From: Corynespora cassiicola
Taxonomy: Eukaryota; Ascomycota; Dothideomycetes; Pleosporales; Corynesporascaceae
DNA length: 64,000 nt
Reading direction: 5' to 3'
Assembly (NCBI GenBank): GCA_022059125.1
Contig: JAEUWY010000004.1
Coordinates: forward strand, 1,178,001-1,242,000
The notes under the pieces were generated by a model. That model had not been told where the DNA came from, ran no database searches, and saw nothing but the letters and a program-made list of their open reading frames with translations. Each line of letters starts with the position of its first letter. Within the stretch, counting starts at the first letter, position 1. A program made the position numbers and the translations under genes. Below, in pieces: positions 1 through 12,392 of the stretch.

Positions 1-74
1 GCCGTGAAGTGCTTGTAGAAGGGCGGCGGGTTCGGAAAGAAAGAACTGAGCTCGGGCTCTGGAGCAGCCGCCAT
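1..74 (-). CDS. MED7: Mediator subunit 7, N-terminal fragment (partial)
   Basis: Reading the minus strand from the ATG at 74-72 gives 24 codons and then runs off the window edge. The peptide begins MAAAPEPELSSFFPNPPPF and continues YKHFT. The proline run followed by PFYKxFT is the conserved N-terminus of Mediator subunit 7, a middle-module protein of the RNA polymerase II Mediator complex that acts in the nucleus. The ATG lies in a good context (CTCACCATGG on the minus strand). Only the extreme N-terminus is visible, so the rest of the gene must lie to the left of the window. The identification rests on one short but distinctive motif. Confidence 0.75.
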   Translation of the reverse strand, partial: MAAAPEPELSSFFPNPPPFYKHFT

Positions 75-1459
75 GGTGAGCAAAATGGTCGTCGATGTGG
101 TCAGAGGTGGTCAGAGGTGGTCAGAGGCGGGGTTGGGGCGAGAGGGCGATGTTTATTGTTGCGGACCGGTTGAGTACCTAAGGTCTAGGTACCAAATTCC
201 CGAGCTCGGCGGGAGCCCCCGCCACGAAGCCCGTAGGGTCACGTGGCTCGAATGATACACGTGACCTTCTACTAAAGGGCAACCTTGAAATCTTAGAATC
301 CTTCCAGGTGGTAATGTCAACTGATCCTGTTGCCGAAATAGTGTGGAAATCTAGGCACTAGAGCTTTCTTCATTAATTCTGACACTGACCAGGTTCTGCA
401 GCGTACCTCCCAGGTAGAGCATACCTCCAGCTCCTACCAAGGGTACCTCTACCGATACTTTTCTCAACCTCCGCCATTACGCTAATCTAGCTTCCTGAAA
501 TCTAAATTGCGACGCATAAAATTTTCAGTACCGTTGGCGTTGACATCTGATAGCATTGGAACGATCGACACTACCTAGGTACTAAGAAGAGGTCCAGTAA
601 TAGGCGACAACTACCGCCAAGAACCGCATTGAATATCAAATAGTTTGCAGGGTCCGACAATGCTGTGATTAAACATGCAGAAGGCTATTAGACAGCCAAA
701 ATAGTAACTTCTGAATTAAAAACTTGATGGATGCCTGGGGCCTGGTATGGGGCTAAGACCAGATATTAAGAGCAGCCAGTGGCACGCAAGTTAGTGTCGC
801 GCTTTGTAATATGTGACTCTCTGCTTGTAGTATGGCCAGCAAGCAAATGATTCTTGGAATTCTCCAAGTTAATGTCCACTGGATGGCCATGTGTCTGACT
901 CTCTTCAATATTTTGCTGGTCTAGGTGCCTTCAAGGTTGTATTGCACCTTACATACGCTCTCGGTCTGGGCCCCGGCTTCTGTGGCACGTCGGAGGAATA
1001 CTGTCCTGTGTATTTAATCTAAATTTCCAAAGCTGTATTGAAATGTCATCGGAAAGAGACCCGCTCGATGTTAAGTCCCCGAGGAATAGAGAAGACGAGG
1101 GTCCTCGGTGCAAGCCATGGCGAAAGAAACGCTCAACCCCTCAGCCACCAGGGGTTAGCAAGTCCGAACATGCTGATTGCATATGGGTAGATGAAGAAAA
1201 ATATGGAGTTCCGGGGAGAAAGACCGCGATAACCTTCGGTCTAGCGGTCGATTGTCTTTTCAATGCTGTGTTCTAGCAGGAAAAAATGTTGCTTTTCTTG
1301 ATTCCACGAATGAGAGTATCTTTCGTATGAAAAAACTGCCCAGAAAAAAAAGCTTAAAAATAAAGACACACGTACTCAATATTACTTCTACTCTTAATTA
1401 ATTCTTATCATCGCTTATCCGGAACTCTGATATGTATACTGCTCCATTTTCATTAATTT
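75..1459. other. Intergenic, no gene recognised
   Basis: This stretch lies upstream of MED7. It holds only short ORFs without family signature; the longest of any interest is a 77-codon ORF at 1043-1276 that I cannot assign. An exact 10-bp palindrome (TACCTAGGTA) sits at 572-581 and recurs at 47615-47624. A-rich runs appear around 1326-1365. Confidence 0.5.
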
Positions 1460-3693
1460 TTGCCAACCTTTGCCACCGCATCGCTATTTCGTTTGTGCGC
1501 TGCCGAATGCTGGAGAAGCTCAGCTTATACTAGTCCGACGGATGCAGCTTTTCCAGGCATATGGGACAAATACAACCATTCCCCCCATTTCCACTTTATA
1601 TCACCCGAGGCTTTTCTATCGTTGCCATCGGGCAGTATCATATCTGATTTCAAGCCGGACATTGGCCTAGAAGGTCAAGACCAAGGCCTCGAAGTTGGTA
1701 GCATTGTATCCATCTAATATAAACTGTCTCGGTCAAACAATGTCACTTCTGGGTTAGACTTCACTGAGGCTAAGAACTACATTGGGCGTCAATCGGATAA
1801 TTCGAATGGCGGCCGAGGTCGCGGTGGATTTCTGGCCACCACCATCTCGTCGAATGTGACATCGACGTACACCATGCCGATATCCAAACGGCGCAGAGGC
1901 TTTAGCTACCTCACCTTATTTCTTTCTTCGGGAGACTTGCTTCTAGAGGTATCCTTGAGCATTAAGGATATCAGCCTTGAATTTAGCTTTCAGCCCACTT
2001 GGCCCAATCTTCGGGCCTATCAGGGGTATTTGCATTCGGGTGATGAGTTATTAGATAGGATCTGGTACAGTGGTGCCTACACACTGCAGACTAACTCGGT
2101 GCACGGGAGCACAGGTCGCGTATCAGTAACATTGAGTGAAGGGTGGCAAAATGACGAATATATTGGCCCTGGCGACACGGTTCTCCTTGACGGGGCAAAT
2201 GCGACAGATAGGTATGAATTGGAGACATGGTTACTGCGGTCCCTAGTGCGTTTGTCAACACTGGAGACATGGAGAGTACAAGAAACGCTCTTCTGGCAAT
2301 ATAAGACTATCAGGTAAGAATCTATGCTGGCAATGTTGACACCAGGCTGATGATATGTTTGAAAGGACTCAGAGGGTAAGCTTCCTAAGGCAGGCCCGTC
2401 GTACCTTGCGAGGGATAGCGACAGTACGTACTTTCTGCATATTTCGGGTTATTCCTTTGGCCCCCTATCAATCACATGTGATGATGGCTTCAATTTCCGG
2501 AGATTCCCACCGAGACAGGCTGGCTCTGAAGCTTTCTTGTAAGGGATACTTTTGAATCCGCCAGCAGCTCATCAAATCAGCATCTACTGAGGCTGATCAA
2601 GACATCAAGCTGACCCACAATATGAAATGTAGCATACTACCTCTGGACACTGGTTGGCACATACAACTACCTTTTGTATACTGGAGATGTAGAACTCGTG
2701 CACGAAATTTGGCCCAAATACATCATAGCATTACAAAACAGTCTTGGCAAAATAAACGATACTAGAATCATGAGCGTTACAGGCGAGCAAGATTTGGGGA
2801 GCGCTGGACTTATGCCCGAGAGCGGAGCTCTGCAAGCATGCTGTGAGTTCATCCCTGGCCGTAGTTGATAAGCAAGTAGATACTGAAATGGTCCCCTAAA
2901 AGGCTTTACCGGGCCCTCAAAATAGGTGCGGATATCGCTTCGTGGGATACTAGTCTGCCAAACGCCACAGTCAATCGGAGTGGTTGGCTTGGCATCGCAG
3001 CAGGGTTGCGGGGAGCCATCGTACGAGAGCTGTGGGACGAAGTTTGTGGTGCCTTTAAAGAGAGTCCTAACAACACAGCTATTTTCCCCCAAGATGCCAA
3101 CAGCATGGCTCTTGCTTTTGGTGTAGTCGATGCAGACAACACCGAGGCGGCGAGAGTATCGGATTATCTAGCGTCGAACTGGACATCAATCAGCGCTGCC
3201 TGTCCCGAACTGACCAAAAAAATCTCCTCATTTATCACTGGTATTGAATTTGTTGGTCATTTCCGCGTGGGACGGGCTGACAGGGCCTTAAAGCTGATTA
3301 GAGATGCATAGGGACGGCACATCAATTATGAGAAAGGGACCGAATCTACTGTCCCGGAAGGTTATCTGCTCGATGGCACTTGGGGATACTAGGGTAAGCA
3401 GGGTTATTGAAATGATCCCACTTAAATGTCGCGTGCACATGGATGGAGCAGTAGATCTAAATTCAAGCTTGAGTAAATATTCAGTAGGACTACGTGCCAC
3501 GAAGCCAGGTAGACTTGAGTGGCAACTCCGGCCGGTCTTGGACCAGCTAGCTGAATTACAGGCAGAGTTTTCGACGAAACTGGGTAGGTTCTCAGCTAAG
3601 ATCAAAACTGAAGGAGATGTTTCCGTCGTTGAATGGGATACACAGGTGGATACACGGGGATATTCTGCCTTGCCTGAACAGCGCCATCGCTGA
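1460..3693 (+). pseudogene. Decayed GH78 alpha-L-rhamnosidase
   Basis: Several frames carry, in the right order, segments that match fungal glycoside hydrolase family 78 enzymes, which release L-rhamnose from plant glycans. Visible pieces are a beta-sandwich segment (LDFTEAKNYIGRQSDN, about 1752-1800), the catalytic-domain entry (SGDELLDRIWYSGAYTLQTN), the DTVLLDGA loop, AVPSAFVNTGDMESTRNALL in another frame, YTGDVELVHEIWPKY at 2680-2725, QDANSMALAFGV near 3090, the SDYLASNWTSI block, EGYLLDGTWGY near 3358-3390, and the C-terminal LGRFSAK strand near 3580. A stop (1715-1717) interrupts the sandwich region. The frame changes near 2215. Another stop breaks LLAI*D near 2303, and further shifts follow between 2317 and 3310. 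No splicing restores one frame. It lies tail to tail with the oxoprolinase gene. A non-functional relic is the safest reading. Confidence 0.8.
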
Positions 3694-3767
3694 GTGCCAG
3701 GCGGAAAAGGATCAGTAACGGTCGGTCTCCTAGCAGAATGAGAAGAGTAGATAGGACATTACATTCT

Positions 3768-6700
3768 CTAGTTACTAGCTTCCTGTATCAACTGGAATTG
3801 AGTCGCAAATCGCCTCACTACTCCATTTGGCTTCACATAGTCCTGTTGCTGCAAAATCTTACCTGTGTCCTTTACACCCCATGCTCCTCCACCAGGTGTA
3901 TCAATCACAAACCAATCTCCCTTTTTCACCTTGAAATCCTTCCGCCCGCCCAGTCTACACCACCTACCACTATCCACTTTGACAACATAATTCACACCGC
4001 TCTTCCCGTCTCCCCCACCATGCATGCCGTATGGTCTTGTGACTCTCCTCTCGCTAACAATACTCGCTCCTACATCTCTTTCAAACTCATAGATCCGCCT
4101 GATGCCATTACCCCCATTGAATTGACCTCGTCCACCAGAGTCTTCTCGGATAGCAAATTCGCGCAACACAACAGGATATCGTTTCTCCAGGATCTCAGGG
4201 TCGGTAATGCGTGTATTAGTCATGTGTACATGCACACCGCTCGTACCGTGCCAGCCTGGTCCAGCGCCACTTCCACCGCATATCGTCTCTCCAAACCCGA
4301 ACCCAGAATCTGGGATAGGAGCGCCACTATCATCATAATCTGAATCAATACCAAACGAAAAGACGTTACAGTCTCCCTGACTGGCAGCGCATGCCTCGAA
4401 TGCTTTGATGAGTACATCGGTAACGCGCTGAGATGTAATTGGGTTGCCGGCACAAACAGCAGCCTCTGGAGATGGATTGAGAATGGTTCCTCTTGGGATT
4501 GTAAACTTGAGCGGGCGAAGACATCCTTCGTTTAGAGGAATATCCTGTCCAATCAGACACCGCAGCACATACAAAGTTGCGCTCCGAGCGATGGCCTGCG
4601 GTGCATTGAACGAATGATAGCCTTCCTCCCCGGTTCCTGTGAAATCGAAATGGGCAGAGCCGTCGTTAGGATCGATGGTGATAGTAAGCTCAATCGGTGT
4701 TCCATCATCCATGTAATCGAGAGCATGAAGAGGTTGGCCACCTGTCTGAGTAAAGGTTCGGATGAGGAAAGCACGCACGCATGCCTCTGCATTAGAGGTG
4801 ATTGCGTGCATATTAAGGTGAACAGTAGCAAGCCCACGCTCGTTGATTAGTTCGGTGACAAGAGCGGCGCCTTTAGCGTTGGCAGAAACTTGCGCTTTAA
4901 GGTCGTTCAAGTTGTCGGCCAGCTTTCGCGTGCCAGAACAACCCGGGTACTGAGCGGGATCGTGTAGCAATAACTTGGTAATGGCCTCCTCGTTGAATTG
5001 GCCATCACGCACGAGAAATTCCGACACGATCATGGCGCCTTCTTCAAACAACTCCACGCTTCCGGCAGGCATTGACCCTGGCAAGATACCGCCTATTTCC
5101 TGGTGATGCCCTCGTGAGGCTGTGTAGAAGATTATTTGCTTGTCCTCTCCATCGAACACTGGTGTGATGCAAGTGATATCTGGAAGGTGAGTGCCACCTG
5201 AGGTTGGATGATTGGCTACAATAACGTCGCCAGGCCTCAGCTGCCCTGTGTATTTTTCGTGTTGATACACTACAGCCTGCTCCATGCTTCCCAAGTGTAC
5301 TGGAACATGGGGCGCATTGGCTATTAGCCGACCATTCGGACTGAAAATCGCGCAACTAAAGTCCAAGCGTTCTTTGATGTTGACTGATACGCTAGTCTTT
5401 TGTAGCGTGTGTCCCATCTGTTCGGCTATGCTCATGAAACGATGCCCCATGACGCTAAGCTCAACAGGATCCACGGATGTAGATGTAGTTGAGTCAAGTG
5501 ATTTGGAAGGGAATGACTCTTTCTCAAGTTCCAAGACAATGTGCCGCTCAAGGACCATTGCTCTGGAGTTTGGGCTTACAACAATCGTCTGCGTATTGTC
5601 CAAAATCATTGCCGGCCCAGGAATGATGCCGCCTTTCCCAATAGATTCAAGGTCATACTGAGGGGTGTTGCTCCACCCTGCATGGAAATAAATGGGGACG
5701 TGTGCAGAAACCTTTTCGCTGGCAACTTCAGAAAAGGGACCGGCAAGTTGCTCTTCCAAGTTGAAGTCTGGTTCAGCCGAGCTACTTCGAGCTGTGGCAC
5801 GCACCCGCACATTCTCCACGTAGATTTCACGGCCAGGCATCGTGAATGAGAATTGTCTCTCGTGTTCGGCGACAAAAGCATCGGCCCAGCTGCCACGATT
5901 GGGGCGCGGGATCATGAAAGTCGTATCAGACCCCTCGTAGCGCAGGTTCAGAAAGTGTTCAAAGTCCACGTTATCCCGGGAATAGCCTTCTTTGAACAGC
6001 ATTTCAGCACCAGTATTTTCCAGTTCCTTCAGTCGCAAGCTGAGTTGATCGGATGAAGGAACCAAAGGCATAGAACAGGGCTCCTGGACGTCTCGAACGA
6101 TATCCGCCAGGGCCATGCCATAAGCAGAAAGAATGGAAGAGTACCGATGAATTATGACACGATTGATGCCTAAGTTTGCTGCAATAGCCTGTCATGACAA
6201 AATTAGTAAACTACTTCGTCATTGTATGTAGAAGGAAATTAAGATGTCTGCAGGTTGTTATGGCTGAACATGATACGTTAGGAGAGGGATCACTTACACA
6301 GGCATGCTGCCCTCCAGCTCCACCAAACACGGCAAGATCGTGGTCCGAGGTTCTGTAACCCTTGGCTTCAGTGAGTGCTCGAATCGGCCTGCACATGGTC
6401 TCGTTTGCCACCTCGAGAAATCCCAGCGCAAGCTCTTCGACTGTTTTTGGGTATCTTCCGGTAGACACCAGATCGCTATTGATCGTTCCAAGTAGCTCTT
6501 TGAACACTTTCCTTGCACCCTCGTGATCCAAAGGTTGATTCTCGTTTTGCCCAAAAATCTTGGGAAAATTGCAGGTCTGTATTCGTCCCAATACAAGATT
6601 CGCATCTGTGATAGTAAGTGGTCCCCCTTTCCGATAAGCCACAGGCCCTGGATGTGCGCCAGCGGACTCTGGCCCCGCCAGTAAGAGCCCATTTTTGTAC

Positions 6701-7920
6701 GACAATATGCTTCCACCACCTGGAAGTGTCAGAAAAACCGACAGTTATTTCGGACCCAGGTTTAACTTACCAGCCGCAACAGTCTGTATATCTAGTTGCG
6801 GAGATTGTATGGTAACACCAGCAGTGATAGACTCAAACGTGTGCTCTAATGTTCCCGCATAGCGGGAAACATCAGTGCTAGTACCACCCATGTCAAACCC
6901 AATTACCGGTTTTCGTCTCTTGGGGTCATAACAAGTCTTGCTAAACCCTACTACGCCTCCTGCTGGGCCAGAGAGGATAGCTTTTAAGCCGCTAAAATAC
7001 CTCCACCCGACAAGTCCTCCGTCACTCTGCATGAACTCACATCGTGCACCGTTTCCATCCTCCAGGCCTCCTTCAAAATTCTGACGAAAGCCATCGATAT
7101 ATTGTTGTGTCAGAGGTGTAAGGTAGGCGTCCGCGGTCGACGAATAACCTCTTGACACCGCTTTGATTAGTGGGTAAATCTGGGATGAGATTGATATCTG
7201 TGGAAACCCGATTTGCGCGGCAAGATCTGCTACCTGAATTTCATGATCAGGAAATGTATATGAATGTAATAGGGTAATCGCCAGTGATCTAACGCCTTTC
7301 TCAAATAGTCTCTGAAGGCCTTCGCGTGTTTTGTCGACATCTAGGATGAGTTAGGACTACTAGATATTGCGGAGCTGTGTGTACTAACTAAGAGGTTGTA
7401 ATATTCTAATGACTTCACCGCCAATCCCTTTCTTCAGCGACTGGTCAATGTCTCCCGAGCTTCCGTGTACAAATTTGGTTTCAGTGGAGTTGTGTAGCGT
7501 CACACGTTCTTCGATTTCAAGTACATCTTCGAATAAGGTTTCCGGCCGGCGGATATTCAAATCAAAAAGGTCAGGTCGAGTTTGGTCTCCGATGTGCAGT
7601 AAATCCTTGAAACCTTTGGTCACAACTAGCGCACATGGCTTCGATGACCGTTCTAGCAGTGCGTTTGTGGCAATAGTGGTTCCCATTTTGATTGATTCAA
7701 TGCCAGTCGTATCGATCTTCTGGCCTCGTGGAATAGGTTTCCCCGTGGCTTCCTCTAGTATCCTTCGTATCCCTTCCGTAGGTGCGTCAGGATAATTGGC
7801 AGGGTCATTTGAAAGCAGCTTGATCAATATGTCGGGCTTTTTCGTAGGTAGAATTCCCAAACAATCTGTGAATGTGCCTCCACGATCGATAGCGATACGA
7901 ATTCCTGTCCCGGAAAACAT
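3768..7920 (-). CDS. 5-oxoprolinase / hydantoinase-type protein (fused HyuA-HyuB)
   Basis: Four exons, minus strand: 7920-7389, 7340-6771, 6719-6298 and 6188-3768. Together they make 3945 nt and 1314 residues, close to the roughly 1,290 of eukaryotic 5-oxoprolinase. Introns of 48, 51 and 109 bp have clean GT/AG ends and keep frame. The N-terminal HyuA half shows the ATPase-like motifs [13 protein letters not shown] and [16 protein letters not shown] plus [19 protein letters not shown] spans intron 2. The HyuB half shows [13 protein letters not shown] and [10 protein letters not shown]. The family opens 5-oxo-L-proline to glutamate using ATP in the gamma-glutamyl cycle; relatives act on hydantoins. 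The enzyme is probably cytosolic, since no signal peptide is seen. It is followed on the same strand upstream by a transporter and an aminotransferase. Fungi often carry paralogues of OXP1, so true pyroglutamate specificity is not proven. Confidence 0.9.
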
Positions 7921-8625
7921 GGTGTGTAATGCTCAAGGTGTGAAATAGTTGAATTTTATCTTTACTTCTTTCATAAAACTCGACATAATTACTTAGATAT
8001 GTGGATAAGGCCCTACAGAAGGTTTCGGAGGGCAAACTCCTATCGGGCTCAAGAGTCCGATGATGAGAGTGGGGCACGTCCTGCGCGTTCCTCCGAGAGC
8101 TCGGAGAGTGGACTCCGACTGTCCCCGGTGCCAAGATTAACCTCCAGGACCAGGGTCTTCTTGTAAGCAATCATCTTCAATTGTAGTCGAATGGTGATGA
8201 AATGGAAACCTATTGTGTTTCGAATACGTGTGAGCCAGTCCAATTTTTTTTTGAATCCAGGCGTTTGCGATGTGCATTATATTTAAGATGAACAGACAGT
8301 CATTGCAAGCTCTATCAAATATTTATTATGTCACTGGGACAAAATAGAGCTGGGTAGATTGTACTGGATATCTGGAGAGAGTGCCCGGGTAGCGCATAAT
8401 ATGCGGCCCGCTTGAAATGAAGTCCTATTCGGTAATAGCATAAATGTCTTGTACTCTATATCTTTAATTGCCGTGGATTTATATACTTTATAATGTCTAT
8501 TCAGCTCCAGGTTCAAGGGATCTCCATCTTAAAAGGCGAAAGGTTACTACAAAATAAGCTGTTGTTCAGCCACTAAATGTGTGGTACTATATATAAGATT
8601 AAAAAAGGTCAAATTCAAGATCTAT
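7921..8625. other. Intergenic between oxoprolinase and MFS gene
   Basis: This should contain the oxoprolinase promoter and the 3' region of the transporter gene. It is rather AT-rich between 8280 and 8625. I see no coding signature. Confidence 0.5.
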
Positions 8626-10244
8626 TTAAAATATGTATCTAAAGTGAATATTCTGCTTGTCTGTTAAATCACGGAAATCTGTGTCTTGGTGCACTGCGTC
8701 GCATTTTGACCCGTCAATTTTGTCTCTCCTCTTGTTTTCTCGCCAACAGTACATTGCATATAGTCCAATGGTAATCATGGAAAGAACATAACTTCCTAGA
8801 ATAGCACCCATACCAAGTGGATAAAGAGGTGCCTGATGAGTTTTGAAGAATTGTGGTCCGATGATGTTTGAAACGCAATAGGCAATGAACACCATGGCAT
8901 TGACTGTAACCTTCTTTGTGTGTCCTGCTGTATTGGCAGTGTTAATACCAAGGGAGACAATATAAGGCCCTAAGTAGAAGTAGGACATGTAGAGGGCAGC
9001 CAAGCGACCGTTGTAGTTATCGAGCGGAAGAGTATACAGGAACACCGCTGAGGTAAGGCCGATAATGATGCCAACCATTATCCACGCCGTGCGCAGGTGT
9101 TTCTGTGGCAGATACTTGGCACACAAAAACACCCCACCGTTGCAGATATAGGAAGAAATTGTTTGAATGATTCCGGTGGGCATAGTCAGAAGAGTTGAAC
9201 GTTGAGAACTGTAGCCCAAGCCTTGGATGACAAGCGGGGCAAAATTGGTTAAACCACCGTTTGGTATCGAGATCCAGATGTGAAAGAAGAACATAAGCCA
9301 AGTTTTGGGATCGAGAAAGGCTTCCATCATTTGATCCTTCTTGAAAATTTTATTCTCGACGCCAGTCTGGTCTCCACGCAATCGGTTGATTACTATGGCT
9401 TTCTGACGTTCCGTTACGAATTTGGCCGATACGGGATTATCAGGAAGAAATAGGCCTATTACACAGGCCCAGACTATGGTCATAGCACCAGTGATCCAGA
9501 ACATGGCTCGCCATTGATGCTCACCGGATAGGAATCCAATGCCCCAACCAATAGGGCCAGTGAAACACACAGAAAGACCGGTATACATCAGTCCTGTGCG
9601 AATGGGTTGATCTTGGCGACTGTACCACATCCCAAGCACTAAGAAGTTTCCCGGAACGATAGGCTGTAGACGGTTAGTGTCGCTAATATGGCAAAATTGG
9701 AGTTTTGGAAACTTACAGCTTCTAGTGCACCAAGTAAGACCCGCAAAGCAATTAGAGTGGGGAAGTTGTTCGCGAAACCAGTTCCGATGAGAATAAGGCC
9801 CCATAGAATTTGAACCACAAACATCAACTTGGCAATTGGAAACTTCTGCAGAAGGCTTCCACTAGGAAGGCACCACACTAAATAACCAAACTATCAGGCC
9901 ATTGATTAGTCTCATCACATCAAACTCGTCATTCCTGGACTCACGTAGAAAGCGCTCCCAACCCAACTGTAGCGGTCTCCAGTCAGGTCTGTATCTGCTC
10001 TAAACCCATAAAGGGCTGCAGTGGCTGTGGTTACTTTATCCATAGCACCCAAAGTGACATTGAACCAAAGCAAAGGTACTAGCCTCAGATCCAATTTCCA
10101 TCGCAATCTTACCCACTCCTTACGGGTATACGTTTCCTGACCCACCCACTGGTCGGCGTAACGGGCGGCAATGTCTTCATTGTTCGCCGATAATTCCTTG
10201 ACAGAAAATAACTTCCCGGGATTGGAAGAACAAGCTTGGTCCAT
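8626..10244 (-). CDS. MFS transporter, anion:cation symporter (Dal5-like) family
   Basis: Three exons, minus strand: 10244-9945, 9890-9717 and 9663-8626, giving 503 residues. The introns are 54 and 53 bp; the joins produce FYFGYLVWCLP and LGALEAPIVPGNF, both typical of this family. Twelve membrane segments are expected and many are visible, for example VVQILWGLILIGTGFA, MFWITGAMTIVWACVIGLF and LGMGAILGSYVLSMITIG. The N-terminal loop and KWxLDLRLVP segment are characteristic of the Dal5/Tna1/Vht1 group, which imports small organic anions such as allantoate, nicotinate or biotin. The chosen start is the first canonical in-frame ATG. The gene lies between the oxoprolinase and aminotransferase genes on the same strand, which suggests uptake of a substrate they share. 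The substrate cannot be read from the sequence. Confidence 0.88.
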
Positions 10245-11012
10245 TTCAGGCAATAATTCAAGACTGAAGATTGATGTTGGAAAGCTTTAAACTGGTACAA
10301 AGGGGTTGGAATGAATAAAATTTCGCCTGAGATGGATGACCGAGTGTTTTGGGAAGCAACTCTTATTTATCTTGCATGATTATACGAAAAGTCTACTATC
10401 AGCCCCCATGCATAACGCAGCCGGGGATAGTGAGGAGATAGGAGGAGGTGGTTGATAAGATAGCATGAGGAATATAGCCAAGTTCGACGGTATAATTACA
10501 ACATGATGGGATCTTGGTCATCGGAGTATCGAGTCCGCCCTCGATACCGATAATGGATTGCTCACTGGCCATACCCCGCACACTAGGCGAAATGGTAAAG
10601 CGTAAGCGAGCGCAATCCCAGCAATCATGCCAGAAGGATTGCCCAATCTTCGGTTTCTGTGTGCCGATCAATTTCGATTGGATGTTTTCGGCAATGATTT
10701 TATCGCACTTGATATCAGGATGTGAGACTATGAGCTACAACACATAGTCAGATCACCAAATCATGGCCGATAAGGACTTCAGGGTACAGGCTCAGCTACA
10801 TTCTTCACCATTCTCAATTTGATTTCTCTCTTCTATTTTGTGACTTATAGCTTTTTATTTCACGCTTGCTATCCTACTTTCAACTTCGTGTAAAGTAATG
10901 AAAGCTATTCCATGCGGGCCATCCCGTAGTATATCATTACCAGCTAATACTGTAGCATATGCGAAAGAACTGCAAGGACCATATGACTAGTAAAATTTTT
11001 CATTTCTTGCTA
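10245..11012. other. Intergenic, no gene recognised
   Basis: This is the promoter side of the MFS gene and the 3' side of the aminotransferase gene. Only short ORFs without recognisable motifs are present. Confidence 0.5.
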
Positions 11013-12392
11013 CTATTTATCCTGTTTCCTCACTTCCTCGGCTAAGCACGCGATTCTCCTGATGCCCTCTAGAATCTCTTTAGTCGTGTGCCAGGCCCAC
11101 GATAATCTAATACCATTTCCAAACCCTTTCGATGCCCTTAGACAAGATTTTGCATCTCCATGCACCTGAAAGATATCCCCATGTGCGAATTTGAGATTGT
11201 ATCGATCCAAGGCTATAGTCGACAGCTCGCTAGTTCTTTTGGATATGTCAGGTGGTAACAGCAGATATGTAAAATAGCCTCCCGCATCTGGGACACATCT
11301 ATGATGTAAACTGCTAATCGCCTTTGTTGTCGTGCCTAGAGAAGCATTATATGGTTGGCCCGTGGAAATCTGGAATCCTAACGGAATTAGGTGCTCCTGA
11401 ACAGCCCTAATTAAAGCATAGTATCTTGATTGGAATGTAGGAATAACCGTAAACGATAGATGTCTCTGTAAAGTACCAGATGACAGTAGTTCGTGTACAA
11501 TACTGGCAGTCAACTGGGCCGGACATCCTCCTGATCGGGTGGAACCAAGCTGGGACAGGGCAAGTGAAAGAGAAGAGGTTCCTTCCGCCCAGCCAACACG
11601 TATTCCAGGTGCAATAATCTTGGAAAATGATCCGTTGCTGATTGTGTTTCCCCACTCATCCTTTGGTCCGTGATCAAGTACCTTGTCGATATCAACGAGG
11701 CGTGGTGGCGGATTTCCGAGCTGGGACATATCATCGTGCTCATGCATAGGCCAACGTAGAGCATCGTAGACGTCGTCAGTAATGACAAGCGCATCGAATT
11801 TTCGGGCGAGGCGAACCAGCTGCTCGCGGCGCCGGAGAGACATGGTTTTCCCACTGGGATTGGAAAACGTCGGCACTCCGTAAATAACGTGCTTGTAAAG
11901 CTTCGTATATCTGGTACCAGTCTTCCTAATTGGTGTGTGTTGTGTAGAATTTTTTTCGGACCGTTCAATGGAGTGCTCCAGGAATTTTATATCGAGGCCC
12001 TCTTCATCTTCAGGTACCCCTCGTAGAAGACCTTGAAATCCAGCATCTGTGAATATGGGGCATGCGAGAAAGTAGCTTGGCTCTATCATCCAGATGTTTC
12101 TAGTGTAGCCTGGCTCGGTAAAACGAGCCAGTATGTTTCCCAAATTCGCAGAAGCTCCGTTGTGGACACAGATCCGTTCGTAGGCAATTGGGCCACCCGA
12201 GATATAGATTGACGATAGCCACTCTGCGATGCTTCGACGTAGTGGCTCATAACCTGCATCAGGACCATATATGAGAGCTTCTGTGGATTTTCCCTCGGAG
12301 TTGATGATATTACTTGTACCCTCCAGGATCTGTGATGATGGGAACAAAGAAGGCGAAGGCCACCCTAATTGCAAGTTGATATGCTCGAGCAT
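11013..12392 (-). CDS. PLP-dependent aminotransferase, class I/II (fold type I)
   Basis: Single exon of 459 residues from the ATG at 12392. An in-frame ATG at 12497 would add 35 residues, but family members usually start right before the INLxxGWPxPSL motif seen here, and the 12392 ATG has an AAAATG context. Motifs in order: YGPDAGYEPLR near the N-terminus, a NPSGK-type loop (TFSNPSGKTMS), DDVYDALRW for the PLP-pyridine aspartate, and SNGSFSKIIAPGIRVGW, whose lysine (residue 258) should bind PLP. The pattern resembles the 2-aminoadipate/kynurenine aminotransferase group and yeast YER152C-like proteins. The expected reaction is amino-group transfer to a 2-oxo acid in the cytosol. Its neighbours suggest a role with the transporter, oxoprolinase and lyase-like genes. 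The exact substrate is unknown. Confidence 0.85.
   Translation of the reverse strand: MLEHINLQLGWPSPSLFPSSQILEGTSNIINSEGKSTEALIYGPDAGYEPLRRSIAEWLSSIYISGGPIAYERICVHNGASANLGNILARFTEPGYTRNIWMIEPSYFLACPIFTDAGFQGLLRGVPEDEEGLDIKFLEHSIERSEKNSTQHTPIRKTGTRYTKLYKHVIYGVPTFSNPSGKTMSLRRREQLVRLARKFDALVITDDVYDALRWPMHEHDDMSQLGNPPPRLVDIDKVLDHGPKDEWGNTISNGSFSKIIAPGIRVGWAEGTSSLSLALSQLGSTRSGGCPAQLTASIVHELLSSGTLQRHLSFTVIPTFQSRYYALIRAVQEHLIPLGFQISTGQPYNASLGTTTKAISSLHHRCVPDAGGYFTYLLLPPDISKRTSELSTIALDRYNLKFAHGDIFQVHGDAKSCLRASKGFGNGIRLSWAWHTTKEILEGIRRIACLAEEVRKQDK

Noticed and set aside
73..255. 60-codon plus-strand ORF at the left edge
   Set aside because: It overlaps the minus-strand MED7 start and has repeat-like sequence (GGTCAGAGGT units), not a protein pattern.
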